In this document: piece by piece, positions 43,654 to 52,870 of the stretch
Layout of the letters: the number at the start of each line of letters is the position of its first letter
How positions within the stretch are numbered: the first letter of the stretch is position 1
Assembly: GCF_002355435.1 (NCBI RefSeq)
Contig: NZ_AP017313.1
Coordinates: forward strand, 3,472,001 to 3,536,000
DNA length: 64,000 bases
Direction: 5' to 3'
Source: Mucilaginibacter gotjawali
GTDB lineage: Bacteria > Bacteroidota > Bacteroidia > Sphingobacteriales > Sphingobacteriaceae
Notes under the pieces: generated by a model
Told to the model about the DNA's origin: nothing
Database searches by the model: none
What the model saw: only the letters and a program-made list of their open reading frames with translations
Program-made: the position numbers and the translations under genes

Positions 43654-44274
43654 TCAATCTTCCTTCACTATCCCGTCCTCCACCAAAACATCCATTATTG
43701 ACGGAAAGGTATTGGCAATGATAGGTTCAACATGCTCCTTTTTAAACCAGCGCACGTCGGTTATACCTTCTTCTATTTGTGGCTTAAGCAAAAACTTTCC
43801 GGCGCACTCCATATCAAACCAGTGGGTTTTTTTTAACACCAATACGCCCCTGTTTAAATAAACATGGTAAGTTTTACATATTTTTTTGCCAAGCCCGCTA
43901 ACTTTTACGCCGCATTCTTCCTCAACTTCGCGTACAGCAGCGTCTTTAACCTTTTCGTCTTTTTCAATTTTCCCTTTAGGGAGGTCCCATTTTCCGTTAC
44001 GATAAATAAAAAGGTATTCCCCCATTTCATTTTTTACCAGGCCGCCTGCAGCTTCAATCAGCATCACACTTTTCTTCACCTGCTTTAAAAATGCCTTTGC
44101 ATCCTTGCAAACCACGCAGAATAAATTATTTTTTCGCGCCGAAATCCAGGTATAAATTATTTTTAAATCAAATGCCTCATCATCAAGCAATTCATAACCT
44201 TTCTTTTTTTTAGGTTTAGATTCTGTTACCAGGATCACCTTTTCGTTAATATAAATTCTGTATTTTTGGGCCAT
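43654..44274 (-). CDS. NUDIX hydrolase with N-terminal extension
   Basis: A 206-residue protein. An N-terminal domain (MAQKYRIYINEKVIL) of about 90 residues precedes a NUDIX domain whose box begins GKIEKDEKVKDAAVREVEEE. The substrate is unknown; relatives in the phylum are diadenosine-polyphosphate-type or general house-cleaning hydrolases. The start was moved to the ATG at 44274, since the longer frame would translate pyrE antisense. That ATG shares two bases with the divergent pyrE ATG. Confidence 0.87.
   Translation of the reverse strand: MAQKYRIYINEKVILVTESKPKKKKGYELLDDEAFDLKIIYTWISARKNNLFCVVCKDAKAFLKQVKKSVMLIEAAGGLVKNEMGEYLFIYRNGKWDLPKGKIEKDEKVKDAAVREVEEECGVKVSGLGKKICKTYHVYLNRGVLVLKKTHWFDMECAGKFLLKPQIEEGITDVRWFKKEHVEPIIANTFPSIMDVLVEDGIVKED
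44261..44268 (+). promoter_or_regulatory. Predicted -7 box of pyrE, inside the NUDIX coding region
   Basis: TATTTTTG fits TAnnTTTG exactly and ends four bases before the pyrE ATG, so transcription would begin at or next to the ATG (leaderless). The box lies within codons 3-5 of the opposite gene. Confidence 0.5.
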
Positions 44275-44914
44275 GTTTGATAAATCCGAGATTGAAAACC
44301 AGGTTGCTGAATTTCTGCTGCAAATTAAAGCAATTAAATTACAACCCAATAATCCTTTTACATGGGCTTCAGGTTGGAAGTCGCCCATTTATTGTGATAA
44401 TCGCATAACCCTGTCGCACCCTACTATACGCACTTACATCAGGCAGCAATTAACCCGCCAGATCCAGGAGGTTTTTGGCGCCGTTGGCTGTATTGCAGGT
44501 GTAGCAACTGCCGGTATTCCACAGGGCGCTTTAGTGGCACAGGAATTAGGCTTACCTTTTATCTATGTGCGCTCAAAACCCAAAGATCATGGCACAGGCA
44601 GCCTTATTGAAGGCGAAATATTAACAGGCAAACGTGTTGTTGTAATTGAAGATTTGATATCAACCGGTAAAAGCAGCCTGCAGGCAGTTGAAGCTTTACG
44701 CAGCGCAGGGTATGATGTTGCGGGCCTTGCGGCTATATTTACATACGGGTTTGATATTGCCACAGATAATTTCAAACAGGCAAATTGTCCATTTTTCACC
44801 TTGTCAAACTACAATGCATTAATTAAATATGCCGCTGAGCATCAGTATATATCCGAAAACGACATCCAGGTGTTAAAAAACTGGCGCGAGAATCCCTCTG
44901 AGTGGGGAAAGTAG
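44273..44914 (+). CDS. pyrE: Orotate phosphoribosyltransferase
   Basis: Joins orotate and PRPP to make OMP in pyrimidine synthesis. It has 213 residues. The N-terminal FLLQIKAIKLQPNNPFTWAS is typical of the Bacteroidota enzyme, and the PRPP loop is VVVIEDLISTGKSS near residue 122. The start is fixed by that conserved N-terminus. Its ATG overlaps the ATG of the divergent NUDIX gene (the four bases CATG carry both), leaving no intergenic space. It is followed after 67 bases by the SRPBCC gene. Confidence 0.95.
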   Translation: MFDKSEIENQVAEFLLQIKAIKLQPNNPFTWASGWKSPIYCDNRITLSHPTIRTYIRQQLTRQIQEVFGAVGCIAGVATAGIPQGALVAQELGLPFIYVRSKPKDHGTGSLIEGEILTGKRVVVIEDLISTGKSSLQAVEALRSAGYDVAGLAAIFTYGFDIATDNFKQANCPFFTLSNYNALIKYAAEHQYISENDIQVLKNWRENPSEWGK

Positions 44915-44981
44915 GTAGTTTGCAGTAGCAGCCTGAATCAAACCACAAAACATTTAATTATCAATTTACTATCTCCAATAA

Positions 44982-45377
44982 ATGAAAGTTTTTGAAAGCC
45001 GTGTAACTATTAACCGGCCCATACACGAAGTTTATAGTTTTTTAGCTGATTTGAATAATCATCAGCAACTCATGCCCGAAAATATTACGGATTGGGTTTC
45101 AACAAAGGATACTGCGGGTTTTAATGTGCAAAACATGGCTAAACTCAGCCTTAAAGCAGTAAGCCGGGTACCTGATAAAGAGATAAAAATTATCCCTGCT
45201 GAAAAACCGCCATTTGATTTGGAATTAAAATGGGAGCTGTTTCCAGTTAAGAATTACACAGATGTTGTATTTTCGATTTCAGCCGACCTGAACATGATGC
45301 TCAAAATGGTGGCTTCGGGTCCATTACAAAAACTGACAGATCATCAAACCCAAACTTTAGGTTCGATATTAAGTTAA
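44982..45377 (+). CDS. SRPBCC family protein
   Basis: A 131-residue START/polyketide-cyclase fold. The N-terminal MKVFESRVTINRPIHEVYSF and the C-terminal long helix (ASGPLQKLTDHQTQTLGSIL) are typical of this ligand-binding fold. Ligand and role are unknown. It may be co-transcribed with pyrE. No catalytic residues can be named. Confidence 0.8.
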   Translation: MKVFESRVTINRPIHEVYSFLADLNNHQQLMPENITDWVSTKDTAGFNVQNMAKLSLKAVSRVPDKEIKIIPAEKPPFDLELKWELFPVKNYTDVVFSISADLNMMLKMVASGPLQKLTDHQTQTLGSILS

Positions 45378-47340
<1,963 letters not shown>

Positions 47341-47413
47341 TTATTAGAGACTGGAGATTAGAGATTAGAAAAAAGATGCAAAAACTAATCTCAAATCTCC
47401 AATCACTAATCTC
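47341..47413. repeat. GATTAGAGATT-unit inverted spacer
   Basis: The left arm repeats TTAGAGA(C/T)T and the right arm AATCTC with the same joints, forming a long hairpin directly after the ABC-F stop and ending in a T-run, so it may double as a terminator. Confidence 0.55.
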
Positions 47414-47464
47414 TATTTTTTTTCAAAAAAAATCCGTTTATTTGCAGCCCGGAAAAAAATAAAC

Positions 47465-47537
47465 GACTTGGTAGCTCAGCCGGTAGAGCAACTGACTCTT
47501 AATCAGTGGGTCGAGAGTTCGATCCTCTCCCAGGTCA
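47465..47537 (+). tRNA. tRNA-Lys (anticodon CTT)
   Basis: A full cloverleaf. The acceptor stem GACTTGG pairs with CCAGGTC, with discriminator A at 47537. The D-loop segment is AGCTCAGCCGGTAGAGC, the anticodon stem-loop ACTGA-CTCTTAA-TCAGT with CTT and the invariant T33, and the T-arm GAGAGTTCGATCCTCTC. CCA is not encoded. It is followed by a hairpin terminator. Confidence 0.96.
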
Positions 47538-47539
47538 CG

Positions 47540-47570
47540 AAAGCCTTTCAGCATTGCTGGAGGGCTTTTT
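47540..47570 (+). terminator. tRNA-Lys terminator
   Basis: AAGCCTTTCAGC pairs with GCTGGAGGGCTT (one mismatch and G-T pairs) around a 3-base loop and is followed by T6. A similar hairpin follows the decayed tRNA copy at about 48393-48422. Confidence 0.75.
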
Positions 47571-47691
47571 TACGTTTAAACGATAACAAGGAGCAGGGTT
47601 AAATAATTAAAACGGCAAGCATTGTACATTAGGCGTTTTGTTAAGTTGATATTTTAATATTACCTTAAACTAAATAGATTATCAATTATTT

Positions 47692-47919
47692 ATGGAATTG
47701 AAGATGGAAATCGGCCTGGATCAGCTGATACAGGCTATTAAACAACTACCTGCAAAACAACTTATAAAGTTGCAGGCTGAAATAAACAGGACTATTCCTA
47801 ATAGAACAGAGAAAGAAGATTTTAAAAACTTTCTGCTGCAGGCCCCTGTATTTAGTGAGGATCAAATATCACTTATTGAAGGAGCAAGAAAAAGCATAAA
47901 TACGTGGGGGAAAAATTAG
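47692..47919 (+). CDS. Putative antitoxin of the VapC-type module
   Basis: A 75-residue helical protein (LDQLIQAIKQLPAKQLIKLQ near residues 9-28) ending in an acidic helix (FSEDQISLIEGARKSINTW). It has no AbrB or RHH motif that I can name, but size, position and the 16-base overlap with the PIN-domain gene are those of an antitoxin. It lies inside the segment bracketed by tRNA-Lys and its partial copy. Confidence 0.72.
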   Translation: MELKMEIGLDQLIQAIKQLPAKQLIKLQAEINRTIPNRTEKEDFKNFLLQAPVFSEDQISLIEGARKSINTWGKN

Positions 47920-48296
47920 CATTACTTGATACGTCTATACTTATTGAGTTTTTCCGAAAGACCAACAAAGCAAATTCACGTTTTTATCAGCTATTCGACA
48001 CCTTCGACTTGTTTTCCATATCAGTTATAACTGAATATGAGATATTTATAGGCGCAACCTCTGCGATTCAAAAAGATTATTGGAAAGATTTCCCGGAAAG
48101 AATCACTATTATTTCGCTTGATTCGGAAATTGTTCAAACTGCTATTATTTTAAGCGAGGAATTAAAAAGAACGAGGAACCTAATTGATTCGGCAGATCTT
48201 TTCATTGCTGCTACTGCCATACACCATGATTTGCCCCTGGCAACGCTAAACAATAAACATTTTGATAGGATAGGAAATTTAAAACTGGTTATTTAG
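47904..48296 (+). CDS. VapC-type PIN-domain ribonuclease toxin
   Basis: A 130-residue PIN-domain protein. The acidic active-site residues are visible: Asp9 in ALLDTSILIEFFRK, Glu near 46 in VITEYEIFIGA, and the Asp pair in LIDSADLFIAATAI near 96-99. A GTG start at 47904 fits, with translation coupled to the upstream antitoxin. Many VapC proteins cleave tRNAs or rRNA, so location next to a tRNA gene is interesting, but the target cannot be read from sequence. Confidence 0.88.
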   Translation: MGEKLALLDTSILIEFFRKTNKANSRFYQLFDTFDLFSISVITEYEIFIGATSAIQKDYWKDFPERITIISLDSEIVQTAIILSEELKRTRNLIDSADLFIAATAIHHDLPLATLNNKHFDRIGNLKLVI

Positions 48297-48322
48297 GTTA
48301 CAGACTGCCCAACAAATAAACT

Positions 48323-48422
48323 GTAGCTCAGCCGGTAGAGCAACTGACGCTTAATCAGTGGATCGAGAGTTCAATCCTCTCCCAGGTCACGAAAGCCTTT
48401 CAGCGAAAGTTGGAGGGCTTTT
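48323..48422 (+). pseudogene. Decayed partial copy of tRNA-Lys with its terminator
   Basis: This is a copy of 47471-47569 starting at tRNA position 7-8. The 5' acceptor strand is lost (AATAAACT instead of GACTTGG), so the acceptor cannot pair. The anticodon loop is CGCTTAA, with G in place of the invariant T33. Two more changes are at GGATCG and TTCAATC. The D-arm, T-arm and 3' acceptor strand are kept. It is probably a footprint of insertion at the tRNA 3' end rather than a working tRNA. Confidence 0.85.
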
Positions 48423-48574
48423 AGTATTTAGCTAGCGCTGGTTCAAGCATCTTTTTTTCACCCAATCTGTAATCAGCGTCGCGCTAATGTTGACAAACTT
48501 CAAACAGATTTATCGTCGGTTACGAATCGCCGTTGTGCTCCCGGACAATATTTCATTTCCCATATACGAGTCTA

Positions 48575-49048
48575 TCAAAATTTCCACCAAGGTTTTTTTT
48601 TATTTACAATTGCCCGGTTTTTCTGTAAATCCGTTCCAAAATGTGGGTTGGGAATGTTACCCAAATGACCAGGATTGCCAATCTCTTCAAAATCCTGTGT
48701 TTCGGTTTGAGGCCTAAATTTCTGGCCAATTAAGTATACCTCAGCGTCATTCTTGTCATAAGCTTTAAATAAAACTGCATCATATTTTATGTCATTCGAG
48801 GTAATGTAACTATCGGATGCGTAGACAACAATATCCGGATCTTCTTCATCAATGGTCTTTTCGAACATCTTATCTGCATAATCGGGTGTATCACCTACAA
48901 AAGTCGTCAAGGTATTCTTTTCGTCTTTTATAACCACAGCGAACGGTATCATCGGATCTACGCCATCTCTTTTTAAATCCATACTGTGTTTTAGTGCAAA
49001 TACTACTTGCTCCATCATTCGATCTGATGCTTCGTTGAGATTTTTCAT
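48575..49048 (-). CDS. Hypothetical protein, 157 residues
   Basis: A soluble protein of unknown family. It starts MKNLNEASDRMMEQVVFALKH and has an alpha/beta centre with FAVVIKDEKNTLTTFVGDTP and IVVYASDSYITSNDIKYDAV, then a polar tail ending NKKKPWWKF. The tail resembles carry-over linkers rather than a domain. No signal peptide. It is a single gene just outside the tRNA-bracketed segment on the opposite strand. Confidence 0.65.
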   Translation of the reverse strand: MKNLNEASDRMMEQVVFALKHSMDLKRDGVDPMIPFAVVIKDEKNTLTTFVGDTPDYADKMFEKTIDEEDPDIVVYASDSYITSNDIKYDAVLFKAYDKNDAEVYLIGQKFRPQTETQDFEEIGNPGHLGNIPNPHFGTDLQKNRAIVNKKKPWWKF

Positions 49049-49260
49049 AACATAAATATAATTATTACGACCGAGTTTTCAAAGAGTTAACGCTTTACCG
49101 CCGGGTCGTGCATTGAGTAAAAATCAAAGTTGATGCATATTAAGCATCAATATCAGCCACATGAATGGGAACTTACGCAATCAGCACTGATTGACGCCAA
49201 ACGCTTTAAATTTTCGTATAAATAGTTTGAGTTTTGCATCACAGGGGCCACAAATGGCAA

Positions 49261-49295
49261 AAAACCGCATTTATTTTTTAAATGCGGTTTTTTAT
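49261..49295 (+). terminator. Orphan intrinsic terminator
   Basis: AAAACCGCATTTA (49261-49273) pairs with TAAATGCGGTTTT (49279-49291) around a short loop, followed by T-rich sequence. It is near-symmetric and could work on either strand, but no gene ends within 200 bases on the + strand. Confidence 0.7.
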
Positions 49296-49380
49296 TTTTT
49301 AAATACCAACAAATGTTTTCGGCAATAAGTCACCTCGGCCTGCTGTCGGTTATAGACTGTTTTTTGTAACAATTGTTAGG

Positions 49381-49395
49381 GATAGCTGAACTATC
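49381..49395. promoter_or_regulatory. Candidate rhamnose-regulator operator, copy 1
   Basis: GATAGCTGAACTATC, a 15-base dyad centred on G, lies just after TTGTTAGG. The copy at 51547-51561 upstream of rhaT has 11 of 15 bases the same, and the outer pair at positions 3 and 13 changes together (T-A to C-G), keeping the dyad. Confidence 0.5.
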
Positions 49396-49485
49396 GCATT
49401 TAATTAAGTAAAAACAAAACTACATTCCTTATTTTAGCGATCACCTTTTATAATCAGATAAATCGACAGTCCATTTTCAAAAAAA

Positions 49486-50103
49486 ATGAATAGCTCAAAC
49501 CGCAAAAAACTAAGCATCGTTTCTATTTTAATGATTGCGGGCAACCTGCTTTTCGCGCAGCAAACAGATTCTGCGGCTATGATAAAAAAAGCCAACAAAT
49601 GGGTTAAAAGTCGTGTTTGGGCGCCTGAACTGAAAATTACGCCTGATAAATCTGTCAACAGCGCTGAATTTGAGAAACAATATGAAAGTAATAAAGCCAT
49701 GTGGGATAAAGTATTCAGCTTTTTGAGTGACAGCAAAATTTCAACTTTGGCACCCGGCAGATACCCCGTTGATGGTGACAACGCTTACGCCACCATTACG
49801 TCTGGTCCGCCAAAAAACAGGGAAGATGTTAAATGGGAATCGCACCGAAAATATATCGACCTGCAATATGTAATTATGGGTAAGGTACAACTGGGCGTTT
49901 GTCCGCTGCCGCTGGCACAGGTGACAGAACCTTACGATGAAACAAAGGATGCTGCCCATTACAACGCTGAGGGGAAATATTATACGGCTACGCCTCAAAA
50001 ATTCTTCCTGTTTTTCCCGACGGATGTGCATCGCCCGGATATTAAAGTAAAAGGCTTTGATACATTGAAAAAACTGGTGATTAAAATCCGTTACCAGCAA
50101 TAA
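49486..50103 (+). CDS. Exported YhcH/YjgK/YiaL family protein
   Basis: A 205-residue cupin-like protein of the DUF386 family, with the conserved WESHRKYIDLQYVIMG (near residue 124), then FLFFPTDVHRPDI carrying a putative metal-binding His. A signal peptide (residues 1-25, ending LFAQQ) sends it out of the cytoplasm, unlike most family members. DUF386 proteins are tied to sugar anomer or sialic-acid metabolism. Here it heads the rhamnose cluster, with the GntR regulator 20 bases downstream, so a role on rhamnose or a rhamnoside is likely but unproven. Confidence 0.83.
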   Translation: MNSSNRKKLSIVSILMIAGNLLFAQQTDSAAMIKKANKWVKSRVWAPELKITPDKSVNSAEFEKQYESNKAMWDKVFSFLSDSKISTLAPGRYPVDGDNAYATITSGPPKNREDVKWESHRKYIDLQYVIMGKVQLGVCPLPLAQVTEPYDETKDAAHYNAEGKYYTATPQKFFLFFPTDVHRPDIKVKGFDTLKKLVIKIRYQQ

Positions 50104-50123
50104 ACCATTACGGTTACAGCTTT

Positions 50124-51149
50124 ATGAAGAACTACCTCAAGATCCTTAAAATTGACGAATACTCGATCACTCCCAAATACATGCAGATCTGCAACTCCAT
50201 ATTAAGGGGTATTGAGGATAAAAAGATCGTAAAGGATGATGTCCTGCCGTCCATCAATGATTTGAGCACAGCGCTTGAGGTATCCCGCAATACGATTGAC
50301 CGGGCCTACAAAGAGTTAAAGAAATATAACGTCATTAAATCAGTAGCAGGCAAAGGGTATTTTATCTCAACCACACAATTCAATCAGCCGGTTAAGGTGC
50401 TTTTATTATTCAATAAGCTGAGCAGCCATAAAAAAATAATTTATGATGCCTTTGCCGAAACTTTGGGCAGTAATGCCGCTATTGATTTTTATATCTATAA
50501 CAACAACTTTAATTTCTTTAAAAAACTGCTCAACAACAATATTGATCATTATTCGAAGCTGGTGATCATCCCCCATTTTATTGAAAATGCTGAAAATGCG
50601 TTCACCATCCTCAATAGCTTACCGAAAGACAAGTTGATTTTGATGGATAAATTAATTGGAGGATTGACCGGGGACTTTGCTGCCGTTTATGAAGATTTTG
50701 AAAAAGACATTTATTCTGCACTGGAACAACTCCTGGAAAAATTAAGTAACTATCATACCATAAAAATCATCTTTCCCGGAAACAGCTATTATTCAAAAGA
50801 TATCCTTACCGGCTTTGTTAATTTTTGTCATCAGTACGCCTTTGATTATGAGATTATTCCACATCTTAAAAACGAACAATTATTAAACGGCACGGTATAT
50901 ATTAATTTAATGGAAGATGATTTGGTGGAGCTGATAGAAAAGATAATAAGCGATAATTTGCAAATTGGAAAAGAAATAGGCGTGATATCGTACAATGAAA
51001 CACCATTGAAAAAAATTATTTTAAACGGCATTACCACCATCTCCACGAATTTTAAGCTGATGGGGGAAAAAGCCGCTGAAATGATCCTCAAAAACAAAAA
51101 AGAACATATTGCTATCCCCTTTTATGTGACGGAACGAAATTCGCTCTGA
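50124..51149 (+). CDS. GntR-type regulator with periplasmic-binding-like sensor, rhamnose regulator
   Basis: A 341-residue protein. The winged helix at residues 1-80 contains LPSINDLSTALEVSRNTIDR. The C-terminal domain (90-341) has the LacI/periplasmic-binding rhythm, ending YVTERNSL. Bacteroidota use this architecture for sugar regulons. From position it should control rhamnose genes; two related dyads upstream of yhcH and rhaT are candidate sites. It is translated from an ATG 20 bases after yhcH and is co-transcribed with it. Confidence 0.86.
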   Translation: MKNYLKILKIDEYSITPKYMQICNSILRGIEDKKIVKDDVLPSINDLSTALEVSRNTIDRAYKELKKYNVIKSVAGKGYFISTTQFNQPVKVLLLFNKLSSHKKIIYDAFAETLGSNAAIDFYIYNNNFNFFKKLLNNNIDHYSKLVIIPHFIENAENAFTILNSLPKDKLILMDKLIGGLTGDFAAVYEDFEKDIYSALEQLLEKLSNYHTIKIIFPGNSYYSKDILTGFVNFCHQYAFDYEIIPHLKNEQLLNGTVYINLMEDDLVELIEKIISDNLQIGKEIGVISYNETPLKKIILNGITTISTNFKLMGEKAAEMILKNKKEHIAIPFYVTERNSL

Positions 51150-51617
51150 TCCTATAACCTGAGTTCGAAACAAGAGTTGAATATCATTCTGTAAACTCAA
51201 AACAGGATTAATCAGTAAAAAAGCGCGGCATTATAAAAATGGAACATGCTGACTATCAGACACTCCAGCGATTATGGCCAAATAAATTATTTTCGTTGGT
51301 GTTGATTATCAATTACTTACATAAACTCAGCTACTTGCAAAAAAATGAAACATACTGATAATGAGCGTGTTTCACAACGTTCCACGGTGTTCCGCGTGCG
51401 AAAAAATGGAACGCCGGAACGCTGGCATCGCCACCCGTTCAGAGCTTGACCCTGGGGAAAAATTTCCCATACCCGAACTTACGTTAATATAACCCCGCTT
51501 ATTTTCACTAGTTTTATTCAGCGGTATTTGTTAGGTGACGGACAGGGACAGTTGAACTGTTTATTTGTTTTATCATTGCCTTATAATTATAAAATCAACC
51601 AATTTTAAATTTAAACC
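51150..51617. other. Spacer upstream of rhaT
   Basis: 468 bases. GTTCCACGGTGTTCC (about 51379) faces GGAACGCCGGAAC (about 51410), an imperfect inverted pair of doubled GTTCC units that could form a hairpin. The rhaT operator candidate is at 51547. A 39-codon ORF at 51239-51358 was judged unsupported. Confidence 0.45.
51547..51561. promoter_or_regulatory. Candidate rhamnose-regulator operator, copy 2
   Basis: GACAGTTGAACTGTT, containing the perfect dyad ACAGTT-G-AACTGT, lies 57 bases before the rhaT ATG and after TTGTTAGG, as in copy 1. It is immediately followed by TTATTTG, a weak -7-like box, so bound regulator would sit on the promoter. Confidence 0.5.
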
Positions 51618-52730
51618 ATGCAGGTAATCTTTGGCGTTATTTTCCACTTTATCGGTGGTTTTGCTTCAGGCAGTTTTTATATTCCCTATAAAAAAGTAAA
51701 AGGCTGGGCCTGGGAAAGTTTCTGGATAGTAGGCGGTATTTTTTCATGGTTGATTGTTCCGCCTTTAGCTGCCTGGTTAACTATCCCCCATTTTACCGAA
51801 ATCATAACAGGCACCAATGGCGGCATTTTATTTTTAACTTTTTTCTTCGGGTTGTTATGGGGCGTTGGCGGTTTAACTTATGGCCTGGGCGTACGCTACC
51901 TTGGCGTATCATTGGGCAGCACCATAATTTTAGGTTTGTGCGCTGTGTTTGGCGCGCTTATCCCTTCTGTATACTATAATTTTTTTCCTAAGGACGGCAA
52001 GGACACCATCGCCACCCTGGCAACAACGCATTGGGGGCAATTAGTGCTAACAGGGATTTCCGTTTGCGTAATAGGAATAATTATATGCGGCAAAGCCGGG
52101 ACGATGAAAGAGAAAGAGCTGGCCGCAGGCAAGGCTGACGTTGAAGACAATAAGGATTACCGTTTTGGCCTGGGTATTTTTGTTGCCATTGTATCAGGAG
52201 TTTTGAGCGCCTGTTTTAATTTCGGTATCGAGGCCGGCAAAACAATGGCCGATACTGCAAATACCGTTTGGATGGCCGCACACCATGGCCAGGGGAATTT
52301 TCTCTATCAAAATAACGTAACCTATGTGGCTATTTTATGGGGCGGCTTAACCACCAATTTTATCTGGTGTATGATATTGAACGCCCGCAACAAAACATTT
52401 AAAAATTATACCGATCCAAAGACGCCGCTCTTAAAAAACTATATCTTTTCGGCATTAGCGGGCACCACCTGGTTTTTGCAATTCTTTTTTTATGGCATGG
52501 GCGAAAGCAGGCTGGGCAATGGCGCCAGTTCGTGGATCCTGCACATGGCCTTTATCATATTGATAGCGAATATGTGGGGATTGATACTCAACGAATGGAA
52601 AGGTGTAAGTAAAAAAGCGCTGGCAACAGTAATTACGGGCATTGCCGTTATCATATTATCGGTGATCATTGTAGGAAAAGGAAATTCAATAAAAGCCGAC
52701 GAAGTCGCGCAAGTTAAAACAAGTAAGTAA
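51618..52730 (+). CDS. rhaT: L-rhamnose/proton symporter
   Basis: A 370-residue transporter with ten membrane helices. The N-terminal FIGGFASGSFYIPYKKVKGW and the following WESFWIVGGIFSW are the RhaT signature. It imports L-rhamnose across the inner membrane with protons. It opens the catabolic run rhaT-rhaD-rhaM-rhaI-kinase-lutABC. A 140-base stuttered spacer separates it from the aldolase gene. Relatives are DMT-superfamily proteins, and the length is typical. Confidence 0.95.
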   Translation: MQVIFGVIFHFIGGFASGSFYIPYKKVKGWAWESFWIVGGIFSWLIVPPLAAWLTIPHFTEIITGTNGGILFLTFFFGLLWGVGGLTYGLGVRYLGVSLGSTIILGLCAVFGALIPSVYYNFFPKDGKDTIATLATTHWGQLVLTGISVCVIGIIICGKAGTMKEKELAAGKADVEDNKDYRFGLGIFVAIVSGVLSACFNFGIEAGKTMADTANTVWMAAHHGQGNFLYQNNVTYVAILWGGLTTNFIWCMILNARNKTFKNYTDPKTPLLKNYIFSALAGTTWFLQFFFYGMGESRLGNGASSWILHMAFIILIANMWGLILNEWKGVSKKALATVITGIAVIILSVIIVGKGNSIKADEVAQVKTSK

Positions 52731-52840
52731 ACGAGAGCCAGGAACCAGGAATCAAGAGCCAGGAATTAATAAAACATGATCAGGATGAAAAACATAGCCG
52801 AGTTGCCCTTTATCCTGACTCTTGCTTCTTGACGCTCAAT
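52731..52840. repeat. AGCCAGGA-unit spacer with inverted arm
   Basis: The left part repeats GAGCCAGGAA/CCAGGAATCAA. The right part (ATCCTGACTCTTGCTTCTTGACGCTC) is its rough complement. It lies between rhaT and the aldolase gene. Confidence 0.5.
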
Positions 52841-52870
52841 TCACGTAAATAATAAAGTAAACTAAAATAT

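Larger units (their letters stand above)
49049..49485. other. Spacer with a terminator and a possible small RNA
   Basis: 437 bases between divergent genes. The middle has a small hairpin (GATGC-ATATTAA-GCATC, about 49132-49148) and ends in a strong terminator at 49261-49295 with no gene in front of it, which suggests a short transcript. The right part holds the promoter region of the exported YhcH gene with the dyad at 49381-49395. Confidence 0.45.

Noticed and set aside
44275..44388. N-terminal extension of the NUDIX gene across pyrE
   Set aside because: The extra 38 residues are antisense to the conserved pyrE N-terminus and the NUDIX family start is at 44274.
48320..48395. A second functional tRNA-Lys
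   Set aside because: The acceptor stem cannot form and the invariant T33 is G.
51239..51358. A 39-codon ORF in the spacer upstream of rhaT
   Set aside because: No family, no promoter or start context, and hydrophobic composition expected by chance from AT-rich sequence.
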